From Nesterenkonia cremea (lineage in GTDB: Bacteria; Actinomycetota; Actinomycetes; Actinomycetales; Micrococcaceae), in NCBI RefSeq assembly GCF_014642675.1, contig NZ_BMIS01000002.1, forward strand, positions 124,001 to 188,000: a stretch of 64,000 bases of DNA, in the 5' to 3' direction. Below, in pieces: positions 42,845 to 52,436 of this stretch. A program made the translations under genes and the position numbers. A model generated the notes under the pieces. The model saw only the letters and a list, made by a program, of their open reading frames with translations. It did not search any database and was not told where the DNA came from. Each line of letters begins with the position of its first letter. The first letter of the stretch is position 1.

Positions 42845-44848
42845 ATGTTCACCGGAATCGTCACCGGACTCGGCACTGTGCTGCAGCGCCGCCCCCGGCA
42901 GGATCACACCGGCGCCGAGTCGGGCGTGGAGCGCCTGACCTTCAGCGCCCCCGGCCATCTGCAGGGCCTGGAGCTGGGCGGCTCCATCGCGGTCAACGGC
43001 GTCTGTGTCAGCGCCGTGGAACTGGACCACAACCTCGAGGAGATCTCGGTGGAGCTCATCCAGGAGACGCTGCGGCGGACCTCATTGGGCGCGCTGGACA
43101 TCGGCCATGCGGTGAACCTGGAGCGCTGCCTGCCCTCCGGCGCGCGGCTGGACGGCCATGTGGTCCAGGGCCATGTGGACGGTCTGGGCCGTCTCATCGA
43201 GCGGGACCCGGCCGACGGCCGCCACCGCTTCAGCCTCAGCTCGGAGCTCGCACCCTATCTCGCGGAGAAGGGCTCCATCGCCGTGGACGGCGTCTCGCTG
43301 ACCGTCACCGCGGTGAGCGGGCCTGAGGCCGCTGAGCCGTGGTTCGAAGTGGGCCTGATCCCCACCACGCTGGCCGAGACCACGCTGGGCCGTCTGGAGC
43401 TCGGCGGCCCGGTGAACCTGGAGGTGGATGTGCTGGCGAAGTACACCCGCCGCATGCTCGGCTTCCAACAGCCCGACGCCGGCTCCTCCCGGCTGCCGGC
43501 CATCGCTCAGCCCGAGACCCCGGCCCCGGTGCTGGATCCGGTGGACCTGGCCCTGGAGCAGCTGGCCGCGGGGCGACCCGTCGTCGTGGTGGACGACGCC
43601 GACCGGGAGAATGAGGGCGACATCATCTTCCCGGCTTCGGCCTCCACCCAGGAGCTCATGGCCTTCACCATTCGGCACAGCTCGGGCGTGCTCTGCGCTC
43701 CGATGAGCGCTGAGCGCGCCGCCTATCTGCAGCTGCCGCCCATGGTCACCGACAACGAGGATCCCAAGGGCACCGCCTACACCATCAGCTGCGACGCCGA
43801 CGCCTCCCGCCACCGGCAGATCACCACCGGGATCAGCGCGGCGGACCGGGCGCTCACCGCCCAGCTGCTGGCCTCCTCGGCATCCGTCCCTGATGACCTG
43901 ACTCGCCCGGGCCACGTCTTCCCGCTCATCGCTCATGCCGAGGGTGTGCTGGGGCGGGCCGGCCATACCGAGGCGGCCGTGGACCTCTGCGTGCTGGCCG
44001 GGGCGCCCGCCGTCGGGATCATCGCGGAGCTGACCCATGACGACGGCGAGATGATGCGTCTGCCCGCGCTGCGCGAGTTCGCCGATGAGCACGGCCTGGC
44101 GCTGATCTCCATCGAGGACCTGATCCGCCGTCGCGGCGGCACCCCGATCCCGGAGGAGGCTCCGGTGCCGGTGGACGCTGAGGCGCTGACCCGCGGGGAC
44201 CTGGTGGACGCCGGTCCGGTGGTCACGCTGCCCACCGACTACGGGACCTTCGCCGCCCAGGTCTGGACGGAGCACAGCACCGGCCACGAGCACATGCTCA
44301 TCTCTGCCCAGGGGCACCACCCTCAGCAGAACGGCCAGGTCAGCCGCCCGCTGATCCGCATGCACTCCGAATGCGCCACCGGAGACGTCTTCGGCTCCCA
44401 GCGCTGCGACTGTGGGACCCAGCTGATCTCAGCCTTGGAGTCCATCCAGCGTGACGGCGGCCACCTGTTGTACCTGCGCGGCCATGAGGGCCGCGGGATC
44501 GGCCTGGCGGACAAGATGCGGGCCTACCACCTGCAGGAGCAGGGTGCGGACACTGTGGAGGCCAACGAGATGCTGGGCCTGCCCGCCGAGCAGCGCGACT
44601 TCACCGGAGCTGCGGCCATCCTGCACGGGGCAGGGATCACCCGCCTGCAGCTGCTGACCAACAACCCGGAGAAGGTGCGCGTGCTGCGCGAGGCCGGGCT
44701 CGACGTCGAACAGGTCCCCTCCACCGGCGTGGTCCATGAGGCCAACCGCCGCTATCTGGAGACCAAGCGCGACCGCATGAACCATCTGCTGGACCACCTC
44801 GGACTCACCGACGCCCACGACGAACAAGGAGAGCACCAGAGACTATGA
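42845..44848 (+). CDS. Trifunctional RibE-RibB-RibA fusion: riboflavin synthase, DHBP synthase, GTP cyclohydrolase II
   Basis: A single 667-residue frame with three complete enzymes. Residues 1-205: riboflavin synthase alpha, with MFTGIV, the catalytic GHVVQGHVDG and two duplicated barrels (GSIAVNGVCVS, GSIAVDGVSLTV). From Leu230 to about 435: RibB, with DDADRENEGDIIFPA, RPGHVFPLIA and ELTHDDGEMMRLP. From about 450 to the end: RibA, with HSECATGDVFGSQRCDCG, giving zinc ligands Cys510, Cys521 and Cys523, and LYLRGHEGRGIGL. RibBA is normally separate from RibE; here they are joined by a short Pro/Ala linker. It supplies first, side-branch and last steps. Coupled to ribH by ATGA. Confidence 0.93.
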   Translation: MFTGIVTGLGTVLQRRPRQDHTGAESGVERLTFSAPGHLQGLELGGSIAVNGVCVSAVELDHNLEEISVELIQETLRRTSLGALDIGHAVNLERCLPSGARLDGHVVQGHVDGLGRLIERDPADGRHRFSLSSELAPYLAEKGSIAVDGVSLTVTAVSGPEAAEPWFEVGLIPTTLAETTLGRLELGGPVNLEVDVLAKYTRRMLGFQQPDAGSSRLPAIAQPETPAPVLDPVDLALEQLAAGRPVVVVDDADRENEGDIIFPASASTQELMAFTIRHSSGVLCAPMSAERAAYLQLPPMVTDNEDPKGTAYTISCDADASRHRQITTGISAADRALTAQLLASSASVPDDLTRPGHVFPLIAHAEGVLGRAGHTEAAVDLCVLAGAPAVGIIAELTHDDGEMMRLPALREFADEHGLALISIEDLIRRRGGTPIPEEAPVPVDAEALTRGDLVDAGPVVTLPTDYGTFAAQVWTEHSTGHEHMLISAQGHHPQQNGQVSRPLIRMHSECATGDVFGSQRCDCGTQLISALESIQRDGGHLLYLRGHEGRGIGLADKMRAYHLQEQGADTVEANEMLGLPAEQRDFTGAAAILHGAGITRLQLLTNNPEKVRVLREAGLDVEQVPSTGVVHEANRRYLETKRDRMNHLLDHLGLTDAHDEQGEHQRL

Positions 44849-45345
44849 GCAGGACCGGAACACCTGAGATCCCCGCCCAGGAGATCGCCGAGCTGACCGA
44901 ATCCGCCCAGACCCTGGGCCTGCGGGTGGCCGTGGTGGCCTCCCGCTGGCACACCGAGGTCATGGGTGGGCTGACCGCAGGAGCCCAGCGCTTCCTGAAC
45001 GCCATCGGCGTCACCGAATACACCACCCTGCAGGCACCCGGCAGCTTCGAGCTGCCGGTGCTGGCCTCCCACGCCGCCCAGACCCATGACGCGGTCATCG
45101 CCCTGGGCGTGGTCATCCGCGGCGGAACCCCGCATTTCGACTACGTCTGCTCCGCGGCCACCGACGGGCTGACCCGGGTCTCGGTGGAGAGCGGCACCCC
45201 GGTCGGATTCGGCCTGCTGACCTGTGACGATGACCAGCAGGCGCTGGACCGGGCCGGGCTCGAGGGCTCCAAGGAGGACAAGGGCTATGAGGCCGCTCAC
45301 GCAGCCGTGGCCGCCGCCGTGGAGATCACGCGTCTCGACGCGTGA
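44845..45345 (+). CDS. ribH: 6,7-dimethyl-8-ribityllumazine synthase
   Basis: A 166-residue lumazine synthase, which joins the RibB product with the RibD product; it forms capsid-like or pentameric assemblies. It has VASRWHTEVMGGLTAGA, APGSFELPVLA and ALGVVIRGGTPHFDYVC, whose His is the catalytic base. ATG overlaps the fusion gene stop. Last gene under the FMN riboswitch; hisE begins 53 bp later with its own apparent promoter. Confidence 0.96.
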   Translation: MSRTGTPEIPAQEIAELTESAQTLGLRVAVVASRWHTEVMGGLTAGAQRFLNAIGVTEYTTLQAPGSFELPVLASHAAQTHDAVIALGVVIRGGTPHFDYVCSAATDGLTRVSVESGTPVGFGLLTCDDDQQALDRAGLEGSKEDKGYEAAHAAVAAAVEITRLDA

Positions 45346-45386
45346 GAGCCCGCTGACCCAAATCGCGGGGGAACGGGTGTTCGGCG

Positions 45387-45401
45387 TAGTCTGGGGACGT
45401 G
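45387..45401 (+). promoter_or_regulatory. Candidate leaderless promoter of the his-trp gene run
   Basis: TAGTCT (45387-45392) lies six bases before the GTG at 45399 and no ribosome site is visible between. It would start a long histidine-tryptophan transcript. Confidence 0.45.
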
Positions 45402-45662
45402 AAGACCTTCGATCAGCTCTATGCCGAACTCGCCGCCAAGGCCGCCGAACGTCCGGAAGGCTCCCGAACCGTCGCAGCATTGGACGCCGGAGTCCATCAC
45501 ATCGGCAAGAAGGTCGTCGAAGAGGCGGCCGAGGTCTGGATGGCCTGCGAATACGAGTCGGATGCTGAGGCCGCGGAGGAGATCTCCCAGCTGCTCTACC
45601 ATCTGCAGGTCATGATGCTGGCCAAGGGGCTCAAGCCCGAAGACGTCTATCGCTATCTGTAG
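45399..45662 (+). CDS. hisE: Phosphoribosyl-ATP pyrophosphatase
   Basis: An 87-residue all-alpha MazG-like hydrolase for the second step of histidine synthesis. [19 protein letters not shown] and [19 protein letters not shown] carry the Glu/Asp metal ligands. It is a separate gene from hisI, as usual in actinobacteria. It starts with GTG and looks leaderless. hisG begins six bases after the stop. Confidence 0.95.
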   Translation: MKTFDQLYAELAAKAAERPEGSRTVAALDAGVHHIGKKVVEEAAEVWMACEYESDAEAAEEISQLLYHLQVMMLAKGLKPEDVYRYL

Positions 45663-45668
45663 AGAAAG

Positions 45669-46538
45669 ATGAACATGCTGCGCGTAGCTGTGCCGAATAA
45701 GGGCGCCCTGTCCGAGGCCGCCATGGAGATCCTCAAAGAGGCGGGATACCTCCAGCGCCGTGACCGCAAGGAGCTCGTCCTGGTGGACGAGGAGAACGGC
45801 GTCGAGTTCTTCTATCTGCGTCCCAAGGACGTGGCGATCTATGTGGGCCAGGGCATCATCGACCTGGGCATCACCGGTCGCGACCTCTTCGACGACGCCC
45901 AGGTGACCACCGGGGCCGAGGAGGTCATGGGGCTGGGCTTCGGCCGGGCCACCTTCCGTCTGGCCGCCCCGCAGGGCCGCTTCACCTCGGAGCAGGACCT
46001 GGCGGGCAAGCGGATCGCCACCACCTATGACGGGCTGCTGGAGGGCTGGTTCGCCCAGCAGCAGATCCCCGTGGAGGTGGTCCACCTCGACGGCGCCGTG
46101 GAGTCTGCGGTGCGCCTGGGCGTGGCCGACGCCATCGCTGACGTCGTGGAGACCGGCAACACACTCAAGGCCGCCGGCATGGAGACCTTCGGCACTCCGA
46201 TCCTGGAGTCCGAGGCCATTCTGATCTCTGCCACCGGTGAGCGCTCCTCGGTCGGCGACCAGAACGGCGCCGACCGGCTGATCCGCCGTCTGCAGGGCGT
46301 GCTGACCGCCCGGCACTACGTGATGATGGAGTACGACGTCCGCCGAACCGACCTGGACGCGGTCACCGCTGTGACCCCCGGCCTGGAGTCGCCCACCATC
46401 TCCTCGCTGGCCGATGAGAATTGGGTGGCCGTGCGCTCCATGGTCCCGGCCAAGAAGACCAACCAGCTCATGGACGAGCTCTACGAGCTGGGCGCCCGCG
46501 CCATCCTGGTCACCTCCATCAAGGCTTCCCGGGTCTGA
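45669..46538 (+). CDS. hisG: ATP phosphoribosyltransferase, long form
   Basis: A 289-residue enzyme for the first committed step of histidine synthesis. [19 protein letters not shown] opens the catalytic domain and [17 protein letters not shown] is the PRPP-binding loop. The C-terminal 70 residues (from MMEYDVRR) form the ACT-like domain that mediates feedback inhibition by histidine, so no HisZ partner is needed. Cotranscribed with hisE. Confidence 0.95.
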   Translation: MNMLRVAVPNKGALSEAAMEILKEAGYLQRRDRKELVLVDEENGVEFFYLRPKDVAIYVGQGIIDLGITGRDLFDDAQVTTGAEEVMGLGFGRATFRLAAPQGRFTSEQDLAGKRIATTYDGLLEGWFAQQQIPVEVVHLDGAVESAVRLGVADAIADVVETGNTLKAAGMETFGTPILESEAILISATGERSSVGDQNGADRLIRRLQGVLTARHYVMMEYDVRRTDLDAVTAVTPGLESPTISSLADENWVAVRSMVPAKKTNQLMDELYELGARAILVTSIKASRV

Positions 46539-46549
46539 GGCGGCGCACG

Positions 46550-47320
46550 ATGAGTCTTGCCATCCGAGTCATCCCCTGTCTGGACGTCGACGCCGGCCGT
46601 GTGGTCAAAGGTGTCAACTTCGAGAATCTCCGCGACGCCGGCGACCCGGTGGAGCTGGCGCACCGGTACAACAGTGCAGGCGCCGACGAGCTCACCTTCC
46701 TCGACGTCACCGCCTCCAGCTCGGCCCGGGAGACCACCTATGACGTGGTCACCCAGACCGCCCAGGAGGTCTTCATCCCGCTGACCGTGGGTGGGGGAGT
46801 CCGCACCGAGGCCGATGTGGACCGGCTGCTGAAGTCGGGGGCGGATAAGGCCTCCATCAACACCGCCGCCGTGGGCCGTCCGCAGGTGATCGACGAGATC
46901 GTCAACCGCTTCGGCAATCAGGTCCTGGTCCTCTCCCTGGACGCCCGGCGCACCGAGGACTCTTCGGTGGCCTCCGGCTATGAGGTGACCACCCACGGCG
47001 GCCGGAAGGGCACGGGCATGGATGCCGTGGCCTGGTGCCGCGAAGCCTCCGAGCGCGGCGTCGGGGAGATCCTGCTGAACTCCATCGACGCCGATGGCAC
47101 CCAGGACGGCTTCGACACCGAGATGATCTCCGATGTCCGGAAGGTCACCTCAGTGCCGATCATCGCCTCCGGCGGTGCGGGGAAGCCTGAGCACTTCCCG
47201 CCGGTCATCGAGGCGGGCGCCGACGCCGTTCTGGCCGCCAGCATGTTCCACTTCGGCCCGGTGGATATGATCACCCGGGTCAAAGACGCCATCCGCTCTG
47301 TCGGATACCCCGTGAGGTGA
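46550..47320 (+). CDS. hisF: Imidazole glycerol phosphate synthase cyclase subunit
   Basis: A 256-residue TIM barrel that, with HisH, makes imidazole glycerol phosphate and [24 protein letters not shown] carries the catalytic Asp; [33 protein letters not shown] (second Asp) and [14 protein letters not shown] follow. The start at 46550 is set by homology; the frame is open further upstream inside hisG. HisH and HisA are not in this window. The stop overlaps the hisI GTG. Confidence 0.95.
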   Translation: MSLAIRVIPCLDVDAGRVVKGVNFENLRDAGDPVELAHRYNSAGADELTFLDVTASSSARETTYDVVTQTAQEVFIPLTVGGGVRTEADVDRLLKSGADKASINTAAVGRPQVIDEIVNRFGNQVLVLSLDARRTEDSSVASGYEVTTHGGRKGTGMDAVAWCREASERGVGEILLNSIDADGTQDGFDTEMISDVRKVTSVPIIASGGAGKPEHFPPVIEAGADAVLAASMFHFGPVDMITRVKDAIRSVGYPVR

Positions 47321-47691
47321 TCCCCCTGGACGCTGAGACCTATACCTTGGACGAGGACATCCGCAGCCGGCTGCGGATGGACACCTCCGGCCTGGTGCCG
47401 GCCATCGCGCAGGACGCCGGAACCGGCGAGGTCCTGATGATGGCCTGGATGAACGAGGAGGCTCTGGCCGCGACTCTGGCCACCCGCGAGGGGACCTACT
47501 GGTCGCGTTCGCGCCAGGAGCTCTGGCGCAAGGGAGCCACCAGCGGCAACACCCAGCGTGTGGCCAGCGTGGCCCTGGACTGCGACGGCGATACCATCCT
47601 GCTGCGTGTGGAGCAGCAGGGACCCGCCTGCCACACCGGCGCGCCCACCTGCTTCAGCGGCCGGGAACTGACCCTGGGGGAGGCCTCCTGA
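47317..47691 (+). CDS. hisI: Phosphoribosyl-AMP cyclohydrolase
   Basis: A 124-residue metalloenzyme for the third step of histidine synthesis. [53 protein letters not shown] and TGAPTCF contain the conserved Asp and Cys zinc ligands. GTG start in a GTGA overlap with hisF. Its TGA overlaps the trpE ATG by one base, joining the histidine and tryptophan genes. Confidence 0.95.
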   Translation: MIPLDAETYTLDEDIRSRLRMDTSGLVPAIAQDAGTGEVLMMAWMNEEALAATLATREGTYWSRSRQELWRKGATSGNTQRVASVALDCDGDTILLRVEQQGPACHTGAPTCFSGRELTLGEAS

Positions 47692-49283
47692 TGCGGCGCT
47701 TCGGAACCATCACCCCTTCTGCGCAGGAGTTCGCCGAGCTGGCGAGCTCCCATAAGGTCATCCCGGTCAGCATGACGCTGCTGGCTGACGGACATGCGCC
47801 GCTGAGCATCTACCGCTCGCTGGCCATGGATGAGGGTCGGCCGCGTCCGGGCAGCTTCCTGATGGAGTCCGCCGCCCCCGGCGCGGGCTGGTCGCGGCAC
47901 TCCTTCATCGGGGTGAACTCTCTGGCCACGCTCACCGAGTCCGAGGGCCGCGCCCACTGGCTGGGCGAGGTTCCTGCCGGGCTGCCCCAGGAGGGGACCA
48001 CGGCTGAGGTGCTGCGCGACAGCCTGGAGTTTCTGGGCAGTCGGCCCTTCCACGAGGAGCTGCCGCATCTGACCTCCGGACTGATCGGCTATGCCGGCTG
48101 GGAGACCGTCCGTCATTGGGAGCGTCTGCCCAACCCGCCCCAGGACGATCTGGGTCTGCCCGAGATGGCGATGAACCTGGTGGGCGATCTGGTCATCCAC
48201 GACAACCGCAACGGCACTGTGACCCTGGTGGCCAATGCGATCAACCGCGACGGCCGGGACACCGGGGTCGAGGCCGCCTATGCCGATGCTGTGGCCCGAC
48301 TGGACTCCATGCGGATGAAGCTCTGTGAGCCGGTGGATCCCGGCCTGGCCTCCGCCGAGCAGGGCTGGGCCGCCGCAGTGGAGCAGGACCTGACGGACCG
48401 GGTGCAGCACACCTGGGATGAGGGTGAATACCTGGCGACGCTGGGGAAGGCCAAGCACGCCATCGTGGACGGCGAGGTCTTCCAGATCGTGGTCTCCCGC
48501 CGCTTCGAGGTCGAGACCCAGGTGGATGCCCTGAGCGTCTACCGGATGCTGCGGCTGTTGAACCCGAGCCCCTATATGTACCTCTTCCACTTCGAGACTC
48601 CACCCGCCGAGGGTCAGGAGCGCGGCGAGCCCTACCAGCTGGTGGGTGCCTCTCCCGAGGCTCTGGTCACCGTGGACGAGCAGCCCGGGGGAGAGCGGAT
48701 TGCGGTGACCCATCCGATCGCCGGGACTCGGCCGCGCGGCAAGACTCCGGTCCACGACCAGGAGCTGGCCGAGGATCTTCTGGCCGACCAGAAGGAGCGG
48801 GCCGAGCACATCATGCTGGTGGACCTGGCGCGCAACGACCTTGCCAAGGTCTGCGAGCCCGGCTCCGTGCAGGTCACCCAGTTCATGGCGGTGGAGCGCT
48901 TCTCCCACGTCATGCACCTGACCAGCCATGTCCAGGGCGTGGTGGCCGAGAGCTCCAGCGCCTATGACGTGCTGGCCGCGACCTTCCCCGCCGGCACGCT
49001 CTCCGGCGCGCCCAAGCCGCGTGCCCTGCAGCTGCTGGACGAATGGGAGCCCCAGCGCCGCGGCATCTACGGGGGAGTGGTCGGCTACTTCGACCTCTCC
49101 GGCCGGATGGATGCCGCCATCGCGATCCGCTCCGCCGTGCTGAAGGACGGACGCGCCTATGTGCAGTCCGGCGGCGGGATCGTGGCCGACTCCGACGACG
49201 ACGCCGAACGTCTGGAGACTGTGAACAAAGCCGCCGCGCCGCTGCGCGCGGTGCTTGCCGCCGACCGGCTCGAGGAGGGCTGA
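47691..49283 (+). CDS. trpE: Anthranilate synthase component I
   Basis: A 530-residue enzyme that converts chorismate to anthranilate with TrpG. GSFLMESAAPGAGWSRHSF near residue 55 corresponds to the tryptophan-binding LLES loop, here LMES, so feedback inhibition is likely. GEVFQIVVSRRF, VTHPIAGTRPRG, LVDLARNDLAKVC and SGAPKPRALQLLDEWEP form the chorismate site. No trpG or trpD follows; they must lie elsewhere. Its stop overlaps the next gene by one base. Confidence 0.95.
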   Translation: MRRFGTITPSAQEFAELASSHKVIPVSMTLLADGHAPLSIYRSLAMDEGRPRPGSFLMESAAPGAGWSRHSFIGVNSLATLTESEGRAHWLGEVPAGLPQEGTTAEVLRDSLEFLGSRPFHEELPHLTSGLIGYAGWETVRHWERLPNPPQDDLGLPEMAMNLVGDLVIHDNRNGTVTLVANAINRDGRDTGVEAAYADAVARLDSMRMKLCEPVDPGLASAEQGWAAAVEQDLTDRVQHTWDEGEYLATLGKAKHAIVDGEVFQIVVSRRFEVETQVDALSVYRMLRLLNPSPYMYLFHFETPPAEGQERGEPYQLVGASPEALVTVDEQPGGERIAVTHPIAGTRPRGKTPVHDQELAEDLLADQKERAEHIMLVDLARNDLAKVCEPGSVQVTQFMAVERFSHVMHLTSHVQGVVAESSSAYDVLAATFPAGTLSGAPKPRALQLLDEWEPQRRGIYGGVVGYFDLSGRMDAAIAIRSAVLKDGRAYVQSGGGIVADSDDDAERLETVNKAAAPLRAVLAADRLEEG

Positions 49284-49885
49284 TGGCACGAGCACTCACC
49301 CGTCGCAACGTGGTGCTGCTGGCGATCCTGGGCGGTGCGCTGCTGATGATCGCCACCACCCAGACCTGGATCACCGCCGGTGGGGTCGACGACCTCAGCG
49401 ATACCCAACACGTGGAGATCTCCGGCACCGACGTGGCCGATACGGTCACCGCCATGGCCTTGGTGGGCCTGGCCGGTGCGCTGGCGCTGACCATCGCGCG
49501 GAAGGTGCTGCGCCATGTCATCGCCGGTCTGCTGATCGCCGCAGGCGTCTTCTCGCTGATCACCATCAGCAGTGTGGTCGCCGCCCCCGAGGAGCGCGCC
49601 GTGGAGGCTCTGGGCGAGGTCACCGGGACCACGGAGCAGGCGGCCTCCTATGAGATCGCCGGCGTGGTGTGGCTGGCCATGGCCGGAGGTGTGATCCTGG
49701 TCGGCACCGGTCTTCTGGTGCTGCTGGGGTCCTCCCGCTGGAAGGACTCCGCGGCCTCGAAGAAATACGATCGGGACGCCTCGGGCGCCGCCGCGGCCTC
49801 GGCCGAGGAGGACCCGGATGAGTTCGACCTGTGGGACGGCCTGAGCGCCGGAGACGACCCCACCGACCGCAGCGCTCCGAGCTAG
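49283..49885 (+). CDS. Trp-biosynthesis-associated membrane protein (TIGR02234 type)
   Basis: A 200-residue protein with four hydrophobic segments (about residues 10-25, 50-68, 78-98, 128-150) and a charged Ala/Asp-rich C-terminal tail. ATTQTWITA after the first segment is characteristic of a membrane family found next to trpE in actinobacteria. No function is known; the constant linkage suggests a role in tryptophan metabolism or transport. The ATG overlaps the trpE stop by one base. Confidence 0.82.
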   Translation: MARALTRRNVVLLAILGGALLMIATTQTWITAGGVDDLSDTQHVEISGTDVADTVTAMALVGLAGALALTIARKVLRHVIAGLLIAAGVFSLITISSVVAAPEERAVEALGEVTGTTEQAASYEIAGVVWLAMAGGVILVGTGLLVLLGSSRWKDSAASKKYDRDASGAAAASAEEDPDEFDLWDGLSAGDDPTDRSAPS

Positions 49886-49943
49886 AGCCGCAGCTCATAT
49901 CTGGCAGAATAGACGCGGAACACACTTCACCGAGAGGGATTCG

Positions 49944-50321
49944 ATGACCACCACTGACCAGCGCACAGTCCGCGACGTCGAGCAGCAGTCCGTCGATGAT
50001 GAGTTCATCCACCATGACCACATCGGTCACGGCTCGACTCCCGCCGCCTGGACGTTGAGCCTGACGATCGTCCTGGGCTCAGTGATCGCCGGAGTCGGCT
50101 TCATCATCCCTGACTGGATCGTGGCCGGCGTCGGCTTCGCCCTGATGCCGGTGGGCATCATCCTCGGCATCGTCATGAAGAAGATGGGCCTGGGCGTGGA
50201 GATGGACGCCAAGGCTGTGCTCACGCGTGGTGAGGACCCGCGCCGCCACCAGGGGCCGGCCACCCCGGACAACACCCGCGGCGGTGTGGAGAAGCGCCGT
50301 CCGGCCGCCTCCACCGACTGA
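49944..50321 (+). CDS. HGxxPAAW motif membrane protein
   Basis: A 125-residue protein with a His-rich start ending in HGSTPAAW, then two membrane segments (about residues 38-55 and 60-78) and a basic, Pro-rich tail. This motif names an uncharacterised actinobacterial family that usually sits between trpE and trpC. GAGAGGGA precedes the ATG. It overlaps nothing; trpC starts seven bases after the stop. Function unknown. Confidence 0.85.
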   Translation: MTTTDQRTVRDVEQQSVDDEFIHHDHIGHGSTPAAWTLSLTIVLGSVIAGVGFIIPDWIVAGVGFALMPVGIILGIVMKKMGLGVEMDAKAVLTRGEDPRRHQGPATPDNTRGGVEKRRPAASTD

Positions 50322-50328
50322 TCCCCAG

Positions 50329-51135
50329 ATGGCCACAGTTCTCGACTCCATCATCGAAGGGGTCCGCGAGGACCTCTCTGCTCGGAAGGCGGACACCCCG
50401 CTGACCGAGATCACCGCGCGGGCGGCTGCGACCGCACCGGCCCTGGACGCCTACTCCGCGCTCAAGGGAGGCCGCGAGGACGCCTCCGGTGTGCGGATCA
50501 TCTCCGAGGTCAAGCGCTCCTCGCCCTCGAAGGGCGAGCTGGCAGACATCCCGGATCCGACCGAGCTGGCCCAGGCCTATGAGCAGGGCGGGGCGTCGGT
50601 GATCAGCGTGCTCACCGAGCGCCGCCGCTTCCGCGGATCCCTGGCCGATCTCGCCGCCGTGCGCGCCGCCGTGGACATCCCGGTGCTGCGCAAGGACTTC
50701 ATGGTGGAGGAGTACCAGTTCCATGAGGCCCGGGCCTACGGGGCTGATCTGGTGCTGCTGATCGTCGCCGCGCTGGACGACGCCCAGCTGCGCGACTTCC
50801 TCGCGCTGACCCACGACCTGGGCATGAACGCCCTGGTGGAGGCGCACACCGAAGAGGAGATCGAGCGCGCCGTGGCCGCCGAGGCGAAGATCGTCGGGGT
50901 CAACGTGCGCAACCTCAAGACTCTCGACGTGGACGTCGCCCACTATGAGGCGATGGCGCGTCACCTGCCCGCCGAGGCTGTGCGCATCGCCGAGTCCGGC
51001 GTGGACGGCCCCGGCGTGGTCGCCGACTATGCCCGACAGGGCGCCGACGCCGTGCTGGTCGGCGAAGCCCTGGTCAAGGACGGCGAACCGGCCGAGGCGC
51101 TCCGTCGCTTCCGCGCGGCGAGCCTCACCCGCTGA
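50329..51135 (+). CDS. trpC: Indole-3-glycerol phosphate synthase
   Basis: A 268-residue TIM barrel that closes the indole ring. [17 protein letters not shown] holds the catalytic Lys, [29 protein letters not shown] and [15 protein letters not shown] follow, and AESGVDGPG closes the phosphate site. The start is at the ATG 50329 by homology, although the ribosome site is weak and the frame is open upstream inside the preceding gene. It is not fused to TrpF. Confidence 0.95.
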   Translation: MATVLDSIIEGVREDLSARKADTPLTEITARAAATAPALDAYSALKGGREDASGVRIISEVKRSSPSKGELADIPDPTELAQAYEQGGASVISVLTERRRFRGSLADLAAVRAAVDIPVLRKDFMVEEYQFHEARAYGADLVLLIVAALDDAQLRDFLALTHDLGMNALVEAHTEEEIERAVAAEAKIVGVNVRNLKTLDVDVAHYEAMARHLPAEAVRIAESGVDGPGVVADYARQGADAVLVGEALVKDGEPAEALRRFRAASLTR

Positions 51136-51146
51136 AGGAGACACAG

Positions 51147-52436
51147 ATGACGTACCGCGAGCATGAGGGACCCTACTTCGGCGACTACGGCGGGCGATGG
51201 ATGCCCGAGTCCCTGGTGGCCGCCCTCGACGAGCTCGAGGAGACCTTCCGCAAGGCCAAGGCCGATCCGGTCTTCGCCGAGGAGTTCCAGGCGTTGTCCC
51301 GGGACTACACCGGACGGCCCTCCCTGCTGACCGAGGTGCCGCGCTTCGCTGCGGAGGTCTCGGGCCGCGAGGACGGTGCGCGCATCTTCCTCAAGCGCGA
51401 GGACCTCAACCACACCGGCTCCCATAAGATCAACAACGTGCTGGGCCAGGCTCTGCTGGCCCGCCGGATGGGTAAGACCCGGCTGATCGCCGAGACCGGC
51501 GCCGGCCAGCACGGCGTGGCCACTGCCACCGCCGCCGCCCTGATGGGCATGGAGTGCGTGGTCTACATGGGCGGTGCCGACACCCGCCGCCAGGCGCTGA
51601 ACGTGGCGCGGATGCGTCTGCTCGGCGCCGAGGTCATCCCGGTGGAGCACGGCGCGAAGACGCTGAAGGACGCCATCAACGAGGCCCTGCGCGATTGGGT
51701 GGCCAGCGTGGATAACACCCACTACGTCCTGGGCACTGTGGCCGGGCCGCATCCCTTCCCTGAGATGGTCCGCTACTTCCACCAGGTCATCGGCGAGGAG
51801 GCCCGTGAGCAGATCCTCGAACTGACCGGGAGGCTTCCCGACGCCGTGTCCGCCTGCGTGGGCGGCGGCTCCAACGCCATCGGCCTGTTCCACGGCTTCC
51901 TGGACGACGAGTCCGTGGCCATCTACGGCTATGAGGCCGGCGGCGACGGCATCGAGACCGAACGTCATGCCTCGGCCATCACACTGGGCCGCTCCGGGGT
52001 GCTGCACGGTGCACGCTCCTACCTGATGCAGGACGCGGACGGCCAGACGGTGGACTCCCACTCCATCTCGGCTGGACTGGACTACCCCTCGGTGGGGCCT
52101 GAGCACGCCTACCTGGCCGACGCCGGCCGTGTGACCTATGAGCCCGTCACCGACGCCGAATGCATGACCGCTTTCGAGCAGCTCTGCCGCACCGAGGGCA
52201 TCATCCCGGCCATCGAGTCCTCCCACGCCCTGGCCGGTGCAGCACGGCTGTCCGCCTCCTGGGGCGCCGAGGGTGCCGATAAGACCATCATGGTCAGCCT
52301 CTCCGGCCGCGGGGACAAGGACGTGGAGACCGCCGCACGGTGGTTCCAGATGCTCCCCGGGCAGGATGACGCCCCCGAGCAGGACGAGTCCGCGGCCCAG
52401 GCCGCCGAGGCACCGCAGACAGGAGTGCAGAGTTGA
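51147..52436 (+). CDS. trpB: Tryptophan synthase beta chain
   Basis: A 429-residue PLP enzyme that joins indole and serine. [12 protein letters not shown] opens the protein, [14 protein letters not shown] holds the PLP lysine, [16 protein letters not shown] lines the indole tunnel and [12 protein letters not shown] binds the cofactor phosphate. It is a TrpB1-type enzyme that works with TrpA. An acidic/Ala tail of about 25 residues is added. GAAGGAGA precedes the ATG. Confidence 0.97.
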   Translation: MTYREHEGPYFGDYGGRWMPESLVAALDELEETFRKAKADPVFAEEFQALSRDYTGRPSLLTEVPRFAAEVSGREDGARIFLKREDLNHTGSHKINNVLGQALLARRMGKTRLIAETGAGQHGVATATAAALMGMECVVYMGGADTRRQALNVARMRLLGAEVIPVEHGAKTLKDAINEALRDWVASVDNTHYVLGTVAGPHPFPEMVRYFHQVIGEEAREQILELTGRLPDAVSACVGGGSNAIGLFHGFLDDESVAIYGYEAGGDGIETERHASAITLGRSGVLHGARSYLMQDADGQTVDSHSISAGLDYPSVGPEHAYLADAGRVTYEPVTDAECMTAFEQLCRTEGIIPAIESSHALAGAARLSASWGAEGADKTIMVSLSGRGDKDVETAARWFQMLPGQDDAPEQDESAAQAAEAPQTGVQS

